A DNA stretch of 64,000 nt from Isoperla grammatica (taxonomy: Eukaryota > Arthropoda > Insecta > Plecoptera > Perlodidae). Location of the stretch: positions 17,029,368-17,093,367 of the forward strand of contig OX246748.1 in NCBI GenBank assembly GCA_945910005.1, in the 5' to 3' direction. This document shows positions 50,079 through 64,000 of this stretch, piece after piece. The translations under genes were made by a program, and so were the position numbers. The notes beneath the pieces are model-generated. The model was given only the letters and a program-made list of their open reading frames with translations, was not told the origin of the DNA and did not search any database. The stretch's first letter is position 1; each line of letters starts with the position of its first letter.

Positions 50079-51439
50079 CAGGACCCGAGGTTGGAGCCGT
50101 GTGTGACACAGACTGTGACGACAGACGTCTGAGAATATGTGATATGAGGGGTATTAGGGTAAACGATGAACCGCTCGAGATGACAGTTCGAACAACTTGT
50201 AGAACGGAAAGCGTCGTTTCCAATCTGTACGGTGAGATGCCTAAACGAGATTCAAACTATTTGGTATAACGTTTCGAGTCACGATAGTCGTGTATTATTA
50301 AAATGCTGCAACGGAATTGTGAATATCAGCGAAGAGGCAAAACGCGTGTGCGGATGTAAAAATTTATTAAAACACCGTTTTTCAAGACTGGAATTGAAAT
50401 TCTACGACCCGTGTCGTTGGGGTGGGGGCGACGCAAGTGTATTAAGTTTCGTGATGGGCCTTAAAACGAACGTTTAACGTTCAAGATATGAATCTATAAG
50501 GTCTCGGGTAAAGTTTAAATACTACAGCGTGTGAGCGGAAAGTTAAAACGGGTGATTTGGTAAAAAAAAAAAAAACTCGAGCACTTTTATATTGCCCGCA
50601 AAATGGTTTTTTAAAGAGTGGAACGTGTCTAGGGTGCGATCACAAAGCCCGAGCTGCTTCCTAGCGCTTGACGACGATACCGTACGTGCAAACCGCGGTC
50701 GTCAGATTCGCCCGCCCACCCCGACTCACTGGGAAAACGAAAAAATCCTTAACTTTTAGTGGTTTTGCTCAAAAAAAAAAAAAAAAACTTTTTTCACCAA
50801 GTGTGGAATGGGGGCCTATTTGTTCTTGGAACTGATGTAATTATTTTTAGATGTGAGTTAAAAAAAAATCCTCGACGTTTTAAAACAATCAAAACTGTCC
50901 TAAGATAGGAATCAATATTATGTTACGATATTTTTCATGTGTCATTACCTATGTTAGGCAGATATTGTGTTGAATGTATTTAAACCATTGAAAACAAAAC
51001 AGACAGAAATGAATCCATTTTCTGTGGGGAGCTGAGTCGAATAACGTCTGTCCCTCAACGTCCTTTTTCTTGAAACAATAAGAAGACAAGAAATATACCA
51101 TTCGTATTGAATGCGGGGTAATATCGATAAGATTGATTGTATTTTATATCGATTATCATGAGATATATCGATAATACGTGTGTGAGTGTGACATTATATA
51201 GTGTTATGTTTAAATATGGTCGAGTTTATGAAAAAAATATAATGAAATGAATTTTAGATTGAGTTGGTTAATTATGAAGGACTTTGTACTTCATTTCCCT
51301 AATCCCGATTACTAATTGCTATTTTAATCGTATTTTCTTGTAAAGATGTAATTTGAACTTTCAAGAAAAGCCATACATAATCTGCCATCCTCTGCAACAT
51401 AACAAAAACACAATTTTAATTGGGGGGGAATTGCTGCAT

Positions 51440-51440
<1 letters not shown>
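50079..51440 (+). other. probable neuroligin 3' untranslated region
   Basis: It follows the stop codon without a splice donor of note. ATTAAA variants occur near 50296 and 50367 and AATAAG near 51070, but no clear AATAAA with a downstream GT-rich element was seen, so the cleavage site is not fixed. A-runs at 50561 and 50771 are internal. Confidence 0.45.

Positions 51441-51495
<55 letters not shown>
51441..51495. repeat. (CA)n(TA)n microsatellite
   Basis: A CA run followed by a TA run. Confidence 0.95.
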
Positions 51496-51499
<4 letters not shown>

Positions 51500-51500
<1 letters not shown>

Positions 51501-52018
51501 GTAAATACATATATATGGTAACAATACAAATCTGTGGTGACAATACAGGTCTATGGTAACAATACAGATGTATGGTATCAGTACAGGTCTATGTATGGTA
51601 ACAATACATATCTATGGTAAAAATACACATCTTTGGTAACAATAGAGATCTATGGAAACAATACAGCTATTTGGTAACAATATACATCTATGATAACAAT
51701 ACAGATGTATGGTAACAATACAGATGTATGCAAACAATACAGGTATATGGTAACAATACAGGCATATGGTAACAATTATCGTCTATGATAACAATACAGA
51801 TTTATGCAAACAACACAGGTATATGGTAACAATACAGGTCTATGGTAACAATTATCATCTATGATAACAATACATATGTATGGTAACAATAAATATCTAT
51901 GGTAAAAATACACATCTTTGGTAACAAAAGAGATCTATGGTAACAATACAGGTATATGGTAACAATATACATATGTGATAACAATACAGATCTACGGTAA
52001 CAATACAGATGTATGGCA
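51500..52018. repeat. ~19-20 bp minisatellite
   Basis: Imperfect repeats of TATGGTAACAATACAGATC-type sequence, about 26 copies, with interspersed TATCATCTATGATAAC variants. It runs directly from the CA/TA microsatellite. Confidence 0.9.
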
Positions 52019-52074
52019 ATTAAGTAGGTAAGTAAGTAGGACTTCCTAAAAAAAATCCAATAAAAAATCCATGG

Positions 52075-52200
52075 GACTCAAACCCATCTTCTGCTTTCCG
52101 GCCGGGCACACGCAACACTATACAGCGAGCGCTATCCTATAGATCACTCAGGGGAATGATTTAAATGTTTGGGCGTCTACCAAGAAAGCACAAGACCTAG
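52075..52200. repeat. tRNA-like fragments, divergent pair
   Basis: On the minus strand, GGATAGCGCTCGCTGTATAG and GGGTTTGAGTCCC resemble a tRNA head and B-box. On the plus strand, ACCTAGGTTCGAGCCCTGG at about 52195-52215 is a second B-box-like stretch. These are probably SINE remnants. Confidence 0.3.
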
Positions 52201-52800
52201 GTTCGAGCCCTGGCAAGGGTAGACATTTTAACATTCGTCTGACTATACACTATATAATTAACATAAAACAATTGAGTACAATGAAAGACTTTTGTTTCAC
52301 TATATATTATCAAATGCTACTTGATACTTCACTAAACACACGTTCAGCACTATAATCTTTAAATTTAATAATATTTTATAAATAATTTAAATAATAATTT
52401 AATAATTTTTTTTTTTTAACGGTCTATCATTTGAAAACTAGACAAAATCAGCACTGTGCTGTGGCAAGACCACAAGGGTGGTACGCACGTGATACCTACT
52501 GCCCGATGTGGGGAGGGTAACATTGCCCTACTTGGAAGGGGGAGGAGCAATGACGACGCCGACCTTGACATTTGTGTGAAGATGGGGGACTAAGACCCCC
52601 AAAGAAATCCTCTGACGACGACTCAACACGGACCTATACCACCTATACCAGGTACGTTCATTTAATTAATATTTCGTTAATTTCCATTCAGAAATTAACA
52701 TTCAACGATTTAGATGACAAACTTATCGAAAATATACTTTGTAATAAATATAAATGAAAATAAATAAATTAATTAATTCAATTTTGTTTTTATTAAAATG
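52201..52800. other. intergenic sequence with a GC-richer patch
   Basis: The patch at about 52440-52660 is richer in GC than its surroundings and contains repeated CTGACGACGAC and CCTATACCACCTATACC pieces. It could be a fragment of a retroelement leader or a small RNA-derived repeat; I cannot identify it. Confidence 0.3.
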
Positions 52801-53414
52801 TACATTATATATGAAAGAGGATGTTAGTTAATTTAGAAAAATAACGATCTGCCCTTCTTCTGTGGTAATAGGACGAAGTACGAGCTGTTTCACTGTAGCC
52901 ACTGCCATTTTCACAAACATAATTTATAACCAAATGGGAGTACGCAAGTAAATTAAAATGTTAAATGGTAATATCTTGCGACATAATATACAATCCTAAT
53001 AAAGAATTCCTCCTATTTGGAGTATTTCTAAATAACGATTTTTCGAATCAAAGATTTACTAAAGTTGTAGACTTCATAAATTACCAAAATTTAAAATAAA
53101 TGAAAAAAGTGCAATTCGACACCATTAAAGGGGATGTTTGTTTCTTATTGAAAAAATAACATTTGCCCTTCCTTCTGTTGTAATTGTGAAAACGCGACCG
53201 TTGAACCGTGACAACTACCACTTTACCTATATCCATGTTAATGTATGTAAAGTAAAATATTATTTTTTATTATTTGTATTCTTGGACACTTTTCAAATCC
53301 ATATAACCATCAGTTCGTAAATCCGCCCATATTTGGAGTAACCATTACAATAAGACAAAAAGAATTTAAACTTGACAAAAAAAAGGTGTTTGTTTTTTAA
53401 TTTTTTTATTTTGG
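52801..53414. repeat. diverged edge of the 300-bp satellite
   Basis: Two related segments (about 52815-52970 and 53129-53260) share TTTGCCCTTC.TTCTG and CCACTTT/CCATTTT. ATAACCATCAGTTCGTAAAT followed by ATTTGGAGTAAC and CAAAAAGAATTT at about 53300-53370 resembles the satellite's CACCATCAGTTCCTAAATCA...ATTTGGTCTTGCAATCAC. This looks like the decayed border of the array. Confidence 0.45.
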
Positions 53415-56400
53415 GACTGAAAAAAAAGGGCTTGACTAGTATAGTATAGTATTAACATTTATTATCTAAATTTCATTAATTTGTCATTTCCTTGATAAGA
53501 TCTTTCAACTAACGAAGTGTCAGCCAAATCGGAGGGGCAAGATTTTTCAAAAAAATTCTTAGTTGAATTTCGAGGGGAAATATTATTGTTCGATTTTGAT
53601 AAATTTTATAATCTTATCGTAATCTTTAAATCATTTTGAATCGAAATACACCATCAGTTCCTGAATCAATTGATATTTGGTCTTGCAATCACAAAAAGAA
53701 GAAATTGGGGGCTATTTTTGAAGTGGTCCCAGGGCAATAGTATGAACATTTACAATCTAAATTCCATTTATTTGTCATAAACATGATAAGCTCTTTCATT
53801 TAACGAAGTATCAGCCAAATCGAAGGGGCAAGCTTTTTCAAAAAATTTCATTTCATTTCTTCAACACTTCATCTCTTTCATTTCTAAGTTGAATTTCGGA
53901 GGGAAATATTATTTTCGGATTTTGATAAATTTTATAATTTTATCGTTATCTTTGGATAATCTTAATTTCATTTATTTGTCATAAACTGGATAAGAGCTTT
54001 CATTTAACAAAGTATCAGCCAAATCGAAGGGGCAAGCTTTTTCCAAAAATTTCAAAGGTTGAATTTCGGAGGGAAATATTATTTTAAGATTTTGATAATT
54101 TTTATAATTTTATCGTTATCTTTGGATCATTTTGAATCGAAATACACCATCAGTTCCTAAATCAATTGATATTTGGTCTTGCAATCACAAAAAGAATATT
54201 TTGGGGGAAATTTTCGAAATGGCCCTAGGGCTATAGAATAAACATTTATAATCTTAATTTCATTTATTTGTCATAAACTGGATAAGAGCTTTCATTTAAC
54301 TAAGTATCAGCCAAATCGATGGGGCAAGCTTTTTCAAAATTTTTGAAAGGGTATAGTCTTAGTTGAATTTCGGAGGGAAATATTATTTGAAAATTTTGAT
54401 AAATTTTATAATTTAATCGTATTCTTTGGATCATTTTGAATCGAAATACACAATCAGTTTCTAAATCAATTGATATTTGGTCTTGCAATCACAAAAAGAA
54501 TATTTTGGGGGAAATTTTCGAAATGGCCCCAGGGCCATAGTATAAACATTTATAATGTAAATTTCATTGTTTTGTCATAAACTGGATAAGAGCTTTCATT
54601 TTAAGAAGTATCAGCAAAATCGAAGGGGCAATCTTTTTCAAAAAATTTCTTAGTTGAATTTCGGAGGGAAATATTATTTTTGGATTTTGATAATTTTTTT
54701 AATTTAATTGTATTCTTTGGATCATACTGAATCGAAATACACCATCAGTTCATAAATCAATTGATATTTGGTCTTGCAATCACAAAAATAATATTTTGGG
54801 GGAAATTTTCGAAATGGCCCCAGGGCCATAGTATAAACATTAAAAATCTAAATTTCATTGTTTTCTCATAAACTGGTCAAGAGCTTTCATTTTAAGAAGT
54901 ATCAGAAAAATCGAAGGGGCAAGCTTTTTCGAAAATTTTCAAAGGGTATAGTCTTAGTCGAATTTCGGAGGGAAATATTATTTTTGTATTTTGATAAATT
55001 TAATAATTTTATCGTGATCTTTGGAACATTTTGAATCGAAATACACCATCAGTTCCTAAATCAATTGATATTTGGTCTTGCAATCACAAAAAGAATATTT
55101 TGGGGGAAATTTTCGAAATGGCCCCAGGGCCAAAGTATAAACATTAATAATCTTAATTTAATTTATATGTCATAAACTGAATAAGAGCTTTCATTTAACA
55201 AAGTATCAGCCAAATCGAAGGGACAAGCTTTTTCAAAAAATTTCAAAGGGTTGTTGAAGTTGAATTTCGTAGGGAAATATTATTTTATGATTTTGATAAT
55301 TTTTATAATTTAATCGTTATCTTTGGATCATTTTGAATCGAAATACACCATCAGTTCCTAAATCAATTGATATTTGGTCTTGCAATCACAAAAAGAATAT
55401 TTTGGGGGAAATTTTCGAAATGGCCCTAGGGCTATAGTATAAACATTTATAATCTTAATTTCATTTATTTGTCATTTACTGGATAAGAGCTTTCATTTAA
55501 CTTAGTATCAGCCAAATCGATGGGGCAAGCTTTTTCAAAAATTTTTACAAGGAAATATTATTTTTGGATTTTGATAAATTTTATAATTTAATCGTATTCT
55601 TTGGATCATTTTGAATCGAAATACACCATCAGTTCCTAAATCAATTGATATTTGGTCTTGCAATCACAAAAATAATATTTTGGGTGAAATTTTCGAAATG
55701 GCCCCAGGGCCATAGTATAAACATTTATAATCTAAATTTCATTGTTTTGTCATAAACTGGATAAGAGCTTTCATTTTAAGAAGTATCAGCAAAATCGAAG
55801 GGGCAAGCTTTTTGGAGGGAAATATTATATTTGGATTTTGATAAATTTTATAATCTTATCGTAATCTTTGGATCATTTTGAATCGAAATACACCATCAGT
55901 TCCTAAATCAATTGATATTTGGTCTTGCAATCACAAAAATAATATTTTGGGGGAAATTTTCGAAATAGCCCCAGGGCCATAGTATAAACATTTATAATCT
56001 AAATTTCATTGTTTTGTAATAAACTGGTCAAGAGCTTTCATTTTAAGAAGTATCAGCAAAATCGAAGGGGAAAATTTTATAAATTAATCATATTCTTTGG
56101 ATCATTTTGAATCGAAATACCCAATCAGTTCCTAAATCAATTGATATTTGGTCTTGCAATCACAAAAAGAATATTTTGGGGGAAATTTTCGAAATGGCCC
56201 TAGGGCCATAGTATTAACATTTATAATCTTAATTTCATTTATTTGTCATAAACAGGATTAGAGCTTTTATTAAACAAAGAATCAGCCAAATCGAATTGGC
56301 AAGCTTTTCAAATAAATTTCAAAGGGTATAGGCTTAGTTGAATTTCGGAGGGAAATATTATTTTTGGGTTTTGATACTTTAATTAATTTAATCGTATTCT

Positions 56401-59400
56401 TTGGATCCTTTTGATTCGAAATACACCATCAGTTTCTTAATTCATTGATATTTGGTCTTGCAATCACGAAAAGAAGAATTTGGGGGAAATTTTCGAAGTG
56501 ACCCCAGGGCCAAAGTATAAACATTTATAATCTTAATTTCTTTTATTTGTCATAAACTTGATAAGAGCTTTTATTTAACAAAGTATCAGCCAAATCGAAG
56601 GGGCAAGCTTTTTCAAAAAAATTATAGTATAGTCTTGTTGAATTTCGGAGGAAAAAATTATTTTTTAAATTTTTAAAATTTTTATAATTTTATCGTTACC
56701 TTTGGATCATTTTGAATCGAAATACACTATCAGTTCCTTAATCAATTGATATTTGGTCTTGCAATCTAAAAAGAATTTTTTGGGGGAAATTTTCGAAATG
56801 GCCCTAGGGCTATAGTATAAACATTTATAATCTTAATTTCATTAATTTGTCATTTACTGGATAAGAGCTTTCATTTTACAAAGTATCAACCAAATCGATT
56901 GGGCAAGCTTTTTTAAAATTTTTTAAAGGGTATAGTCTTATTTGAATTTCGGAGGGAAATAATATTTTTGGTTTTTGATAAATTTTATAATTTAATCGTT
57001 TTCTTTGGATCATTTTGAATCGAAATAAACAATCAGTTCCTAAATCAATTGATATTTGGTCTTGCAATCACAAAAAGAATATTTTGGGGGAAATTTTCGA
57101 AATGGCCCCAGGGCCATAGTATAAACATTTATAATCTTAATTTCATTGTTTTGTCATAAACTGGTCAAGAGCTTTCATTTAACAAAGTATCAGCCAAATC
57201 GAAGGGGCAAGCTTTTTTAAAAAATTTCAAAGGGTATATACTATAGTCTTAGTTGAATTTCGGAGGGAAATATTATTTTAAGATTTTGATAATTTTTATA
57301 ATTTTATCGTTATCTTTGGATCGTTTTGAATCGAAATACACCATCAGTTTCTAAATCCATTGATATTTGGTCTTGCAATGAAAAAAAGAATATTTTGGGG
57401 GAAATTTTCGAAATGGCCCTAGGGCTATAGTATAAACATTTATAATCTTAATTTAATTTATTTGTCATTAACAAGCTAAGAGCTTTCATTTAACTAAGTA
57501 TCAGCCAAATCGATGGGGCAAGTTTTTTCAAAATTTTTTAAGGGGTATAGTCTTAGTTGAATTTCGGAGGGAAATATTATTTTTGGATTTTGATAAATTT
57601 TATAATTTAACCGTATTCTTTGGATCATTTTGAATCGAAATACACCATCAGTTCCTAAATCAATTGATATTTGGTCTTGCAATCACAAAAAGAATAATTT
57701 GGGGGAAATTTTCGAAATTGCCCCAGGGCCATTGTATAAACATTTATAATCTTAATTTCATTGTTTTGTCATAAACTGGATAAGAGCTTTAATTTAACAA
57801 AGTATTAGCCAAATCGAAGGGGCAAGCTTTTTCAAAAAATTTCAAAGGGTATATCTTAGTTGATTTTCGGAAGGAAATATTATTTTTAGATTTCGATAAT
57901 TTTTATTATTATATCGTAATCTTTGGATTATTTTGAATCGAAATACACCATCAGTTCCTAAATCAATTGATTTTTGGTCTTGCAATCACAAAAAGAACAT
58001 TTTGGGGGAAATTTTCGAAATGGCCCTAGGGCCATAGTATAAACATTTATAATCTTAATTTCATTTATTTGTCATAAACTGGATTAGACCTTTTTTTTAA
58101 CGAAGTATCAGACAAATCGAAGGGGCAAGCTTTTCAAAAAATTTCAAAGGGTATAGTCTTAGTTGAATTTCGAAGGGAAATATTATTTTAAGATTTTGAT
58201 AATTTTGATAATTTTATCGTTATCTTTGGATCGTTTTGAATCGAAATACACCATCAGTTCCTAAATCAATTGATATTTGGTCTTGCAATCACAAAAAGAA
58301 TTTTTTTGGGGAAATTTTCGAAATGGCCCTAGAGCTATAGTATAAACATTTATAATGTTAATTTCATTAATTTGTCATTTACTGGATAAGAGCTTTCATT
58401 TAACTAAGTATCAGCCAAATCGATGGGGCAAGCTTTTTCAAATTTTTTTTAAGGGTATAGTCTTAGTTGAATTTCGGAGGGAAATATTATTTTTGGATTT
58501 TGATTAATTTTATGAATTAATCGTTATCTTTGGATCATTTTGAATCGAAATACACCATCAGTTCCTAAATCAATTGATATTTGAGCTTGCAATCACAAAA
58601 AGAATATTTTGGGGGAAATTTTCGAAATGGCCCCAGGGCCAAAGTATAAACATATATAATCTTAATTTCATTGTTTTGTCATAAACTGGATAAGAGCTTA
58701 AATTTTAAGAAGTATCAGCAAAATCGAAGGGGCAAGCTTTTTCGAAAATTTTCAAAGGGTATAGTCTTAGTCGAATTTCGGAGGGAAATATTATTTTTGG
58801 ATTTTGATAAATTTTATAATCTTATCGTAATCTTTGGATCATTTTGAATCGAAATACACCATCAGTTTCTAAATCCATTGATATTTGGTCTTGCAATGAA
58901 AAAAAGAATATTTTGGGGGAAATTTTCGAAATGGCCCTAGGGCTATAGTATAAACATTTATAATCTTAATTTCATTTATTTGTCATTTACTGGATAAGAG
59001 CTTTTATTTAAATTAGTATCAGCCAAATCGATGGGGCAAGTTTTTTCAAAAAATTTCAAAGGGTATAGGGTTGAATTTCGGAGGGAAATATTATTTTTTG
59101 GTTTTGATACTTTAATTAATTTAATCGTATTCTTTGGATCATTTTGATTCGAAATACACCATCAGTTTCTAAATTCATTAATATTTGGTCTTGCAATCAC
59201 GAAAAGAAGAATTTGGGGGCAATTTTCGAAGTGACCCCAGGGCCAAAGTAATAACATTTATAATCTTAATTTCTTTTATTTGTCATAAACTTGATAAGAG
59301 CTTTTATTTAACAAAGTATCAGCCAAATCGAAGGGGCAAGCTTTTTCAAAAAAATTCAAAGGGTATAGTCTTAGTTGAATTTCGGAGGAAAAAAATATTT

Positions 59401-62400
59401 TTAAATTTTTAAAATTTTTATAATTTTATCGTTATCTTTGGATCATTTTGAATCGAAATACACCATCAGTTCCTAAATCAATTGAAATTTGGTCTTGCAA
59501 TTACAACAAGAATTTTTTGGGGGAAATTTTCGAAATGGCCCTAGGGCTATAGTATAAACATTTATAATCTTAATTTCATTAATTTGTCATTAACAGGATA
59601 AGAGCTTTCATTTAACAAAGTATCAACCAAATCGATGGGGCAAGCTTTTTCAAAATTTTTTAAAGGGTATAGTCTTAGTTGAATTTCGGAGGGAAATATT
59701 ATTTTTGGATTTTGATAAATTTAATAATTTAATCGTTTTCTTTGGATCATTTTGAATCGAAATACACAATCAGTTCCTAAATCAATTGATATTTGGTCTT
59801 GCAATCACAAAAAGAATATTTTTGGGGACATTTTCGAAATGGCCCCAGGGCCATAGTATAAACATTTATAATCTTAATTTCATTGTTTTGTCATAAACTG
59901 GTCAAGAGCTTTCATTTAACAAAGTATCAGCCAAATCGAAGGGGCAAGCTTTTTCAAAAAAATTCAAAGGGTATAGTCTTAGTTGAATTTCGGAGGAAAA
60001 AAATATTTTTAAATTTTTAAAATTTTTATAATTTTATCGTTATCTTTGGATCATTTTGAATCGAAATACACCATCAGTTCCTAAATCAATTAAAATTTGG
60101 TCTTTCAATCACAACAAGAATTTTTTGGGGGAAATTTTCGAAATGGCCCTAGGGCTATAGTATAAACATTTATAATCTTAATTTCATTAATTTGTCATTT
60201 ACTGGATAAGAGCTTTCATTTAACAAAGTATCAACCAAATCGATGGGGCAAGCTTTTTCAAAATTTTTTTATAGGGTATAGTCTTAGTTGAATTTCGGAG
60301 GGAAATATTATTTTTGGATTTTGATAAATTTAATAATTTAATCGGTTTCTTTAGATCATTTTGAATCGAAATACACAATCAGTTCCTAAATCAATTGATA
60401 TTTGGTCTTGCAATCACAAAAAGAATATTTTTGGGGAAATTTTCGAAATGGCCCCAGGGCCAAAGTTTAAAGATTTATAATCTTAATTTCATTGTTTTGT
60501 CATAAACTGGTCAAGAGCTTTCATTTAACAAAGTATCAGCCAAATCGAAGGGGCAAGCTTTTTCAAAAAATTTCAAAGGGTATAGTCTTAGTCGAATTTC
60601 GGAGGGAAATATTATTTTTGGATTTTGATAAATTTTATAATCTTATCGTAATCTTTGGATCATTTTGAATCGAAATACACCATCAGTTTCTAAATCCATT
60701 GATATTTGGTCTTGCAATGAAAAAAAGAATATTTTGGGGGAAATTTTCGAAATGGCCCTAGGGCTATAGTATAAACATTTATAATCTAAATTTCATTTAT
60801 TTGTCATTTACTTGATAAGAGCTTTTATTTAAATAAGTATCAGCCAAATCGATGGGGCAAGTTTTTTCAAAAAATTTAGTTGATTTTCGGAGGGAAATAT
60901 TATTTTTAGATTTTAAAAATTTTGATAATTTTATCGTAATCTTTGGATTATTTTGAATCGAAATACACCATCAGTTCCTAAATCAATTAATATTTGGTCT
61001 TGCAATCACACAAAGAATATTTTGGGGGAAATTTTCGAAATGGCCCTTGGGCCAAAGTATAAACATTTATAATCTTAATTTCATTTATTTGTCATAAACA
61101 GGATAAGAGCTTTTATTAAACAAAGAATTAGCCAAATCGAAGGGGCAAGCTTTTCAAAAAATTTCAAAGGGTATAGGGTTGAATATCGGAGGGAAATATT
61201 ATTTTTTGGTTTTGATACTTTAATTAATTTAATCGTATTCTTTGGATCATTTTGATTCGAAATACACCATCAGTTTCTAAATTCATTAATATTTGGTCTT
61301 GCAATCACGAAAAGAAGAATTTGGGGGCAATTTTCGAAGTGACCCCAGGGCCAAAGTAATAACATTTATAATCTTAATTTCTTTTATTTGTCATAAACTT
61401 GATAAGAGCTTTTATTTAACAAAGTATCAGCCAAATCGAAGGGGCAAGCTTTTTCAAAAAAATTCAAAGGGTATAGTCTTAATTGAATTTCGGCGGAAAA
61501 AAATATTTTTAAATTTTTAAAATTTTTATAATTTTATCGTTATCTTTGGATCATTTTGAATCGAAATACACCATCAGTTCCTAAATCAATTGAAATTTGG
61601 TCTTGCAATTACAACAAGAATTTTTTGGGGGAAATTTTCGAAATGGCCCTAGGGCTATAGTATAAACATTTATAATCTTAATTTCATTAATTTGTCATTA
61701 ACAGGATAAGAGCTTTCATTTAACAAAGTATCAACCAAATCGATGGGGCAAGCTTTTTCAAAATTTTTTAAAGGGTATATTCTTAGTTGAATTTCGGAGG
61801 GAAATATTATTTTTGGATTTTGATAAATTTAATAATTTAATCGTTTTCTTTGGATCATTTTGAATCGAAATACACAATCAGTTCCTAAATCAATTGATAT
61901 TTGGTCTTGCAATCACAAAAAGAATATTTTTGGGGAAATTTTCGAAATGGCCCCAGGGCCATAGTATAAACATTTATAATCTTAATTTCATTGTTTTGTC
62001 ATAAACTGGTCAAGAGCTTTCATTTAACAAAGTATCAGCCAAATCGAAGGGGCAAGCTTTTTCAAAAAAATTCAAAGGTTAGTTGAATTTCGGAGGAAAA
62101 AAATATTTTTAAATTTTTAAAATTTTTATAATTTTATCGTTATCTTTGGATCATTTTGAATCGAAATACACCATCAGTTCCTAAATCAATTGAAATTTGG
62201 TCTTGCAATCACAACAAGAATTTTTTGGGGGAAATTTTCAAAATGGCCCTAGGGCTATAGTATAAACATTTATAATCTTAATTTCATTAATTTGTCATTT
62301 ACTGGATAAGAGCTTTCATTTAACAAAGTATCAACCAAATCGATGGGGCAAGCTTTTTCAAAATTTTTCTTAGTTGAATTTCTTAATTTCTTTCTTAATT

Positions 62401-64000
62401 TCTTTCTTTGAAGTCTTAGTTGAATTTCGGAGGGAAATATTATTTTTGGATTTTGAAAAATTTAATAATTTAATCGTTTTCTTTGGATCATTTTGAATCG
62501 AAATACACAATCAGTTTCTAAATCAATTGATATTTGGTCTTGCAATCACAAAAAGAATATTTTTGGGGAAATTTTCGAAATGGCCCCAGGGCCAAAGTTT
62601 AAAGATTTATAATCTTAATTTCATTGTTTTGTCATAAACTGGTCAAGAGCTTTCATTTAACAAAGTATCAGCCAAATCGAAGGGGCAAGCTTTTTTAAAA
62701 AATTTCAAAGGGTATATAGTCTTAGTTGAATTTCGGAGGGAAATATTTTTTTAAGATTTTGATAATTTTTATAATTTTATCGTTATCTTTGGATCGTTTT
62801 GAATCGAAATACACCATCAGTTTCTAAATCCATTGATATTTGGTCTTGCAATGAAAAAAAGAATATTTTGGGGGAAATTTTCGAAATGGCCCTAGGGCTA
62901 TAGTATAAACATTTATAATCTTAATTTAATTTATTTGTCATTAACAAGATAAGAGCTTTTATTTAACTAAGTATCAGCCAAATCGATGGGGCAAGTTTTT
63001 TCAAAATTTTTTAAAGGGTATAGTCTTAGTTGAATTTCGGAGGGAAATATTATTTTTGGATTTTGATAAATTTTATAATTTAACCGTATTCTTTGGATCA
63101 TTTTGAATCGAAATACACCATCAGTTCCTAAATCAATTGATATTTGGTCTTGCAATCACAAAAAGAATAATTTGGGGGAAATTTTCGAAATTGCCCCAGG
63201 GCCATTGTATAAACATTTATAATCTTAATTTCATTGTTTTGTCATAAACTGGATAAGAGCTTTGATTAAAGAAGTATCAGCCAAATCGAAGGGGCAAGCT
63301 TTTTCGGAAATTTTCAAAGGGCATAGTCTTAGTCGAATTTCGGAGGGAAATATTATTTTTGGATTTTGATAAATAAAATAATCTTATCGTAATCTTTGGA
63401 TCATTTTAAATCGAAATACACCATCAGTTTCTAAATCCATTGATATTTGGTCTTGTAATGAAAAAAAGAATATTTTGGGGGAAATTTTTGAAATGGCCCC
63501 AGGGCCAAAATTTAAAGATTTATAATCTTAATTTTATTTATTTGTCATAAACTGGATAAGAGCTTTCATTTAACAAAGTATAAGCCAAATCGAAGAGGCA
63601 AGCTTTTTCAAAAAATTTCCTAGGGTTGATTAGTTGATTTTCGGAAGGAAATATTATTTTAAAATTTTAATAATTTTGATAATTTAATCGTTATCTTTGG
63701 ATTATTTTGAATCGAAATACACCATCAGTTCCTTAATCAATTGATATTTGGTATTGCAATCACAAAAAGAATATTTTGGGGGAAATTTTCGAAATGGCCT
63801 TAGGGCCAAAGTATAAACATTTATAATCTTAATTTCATTTATTTGTCATAAACTGGATAAGAGCTTTCATTTAACAAAGTATTAGCCAAATCGAAGGGGC
63901 AAGCTTTTTCAAAAAATTTCAAAGGGTATATCTTAGTTGATTTTCGGAAGGAAATATTATTTTTAGATTTCGATAATTTTTATTATTATATCGTAATCTT
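53415..64000. repeat. ~300-bp AT-rich satellite, about 35 copies, runs off the window
   Basis: Units of about 250-305 bp contain GAATCGAAATACACCATCAG, TTGATATTTGGTCTTGCAAT, GGGGGAAATTTTCGAAATGG, CATAGTATAAACATTTATAA, GATAAGAGCTTTCATTTAAC and AATTTCGGAGGGAAATATTA. GAATCGA landmarks at 54134, 54438, 54729, 55033 and 55335 give spacings of 291-304 bp. Deletions within units occur at 55545-55800. Short frames of 60-75 codons recur in many copies but lack consistency and are not genes. Long blocks are duplicated (see 57230-63210). Confidence 0.95.
57230..63210. repeat. higher-order duplications within the 300-bp satellite
   Basis: The block around 57230-57740 recurs at about 62700-63210, offset 5473 bp (landmarks GAATCG at 57328 and 62801). 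The block around 59060-59700 recurs at about 61170-61800, offset 2108 bp. The end of the window (63938-64000) repeats 57861-57923, offset 6077 bp. Different offsets mean several separate amplification steps rather than one regular higher-order unit. Confidence 0.75.

Noticed and set aside
59185..61520. Two almost identical 75-codon frames
   Set aside because: They fall in duplicated 300-bp satellite blocks 2108 bp apart; identity reflects the duplication and the frames are closed in other units.

Overview
This is a window from a eukaryotic nuclear genome, almost certainly an insect with a large, repeat-rich genome. The evidence is three spliced exons of an insect-type neuroligin gene, tRNA-derived SINEs, jockey/CR1-like LINE fragments, many MITEs, TTAGG-type repeats, and no bacterial-style gene density. 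AT-rich introns contrast with a GC-rich coding exon. I cannot name the species; a hemipteran or polyneopteran insect would fit, but that is a guess.

The only host gene I can support is neuroligin on the + strand: exon 18994-19145, exon 22302-22420 and the terminal coding exon 49207-50078. The introns between them are 3.2 kb and 26.8 kb. The reading frame joins exactly across both introns. The exons encode the end of the esterase-like ectodomain, the juxtamembrane stalk, the single transmembrane helix and a proline-rich cytoplasmic tail ending in a possible PDZ ligand. Bases 1-18993 are probably upstream intron, because the 5' exons must lie further left, but I could not exclude a small undetected exon.

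Layout: (1) 1-18993 holds a SINE, a TTAA-flanked MITE, a 114-bp satellite (1838-3975), small repeats and hairpins, a (GATT)n microsatellite, and an 86-bp satellite (11465-17231) carrying a perfect CRE palindrome in nearly every copy, followed by two MITEs. (2) The intron 19146-22301 holds a MITE, a SINE and a 384-bp hAT-like element with 8-bp target duplications. (3) The intron 22421-49206 holds dispersed repeats, a 92/95-bp satellite (30544-35445), and a 10.8-kb transposon (37514-48300). (4) After the gene come a CA/TA microsatellite, a minisatellite and a ~300-bp AT-rich satellite that runs from about 53.4 kb past the window end and shows multi-kb higher-order duplication.

The most notable system is the element 37514-48300. 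It has a 9-bp target-site duplication and ~1.5-kb inverted termini, each built from about ten tandem 146-bp units. Just inside the right terminus is a broken gene for a ubiquitin-specific-protease-like (C19-like) cysteine protease. The architecture is that of Foldback/Mutator-like elements. No transposase was recognised, and the interior is filled with later LINE, SINE and MITE insertions.
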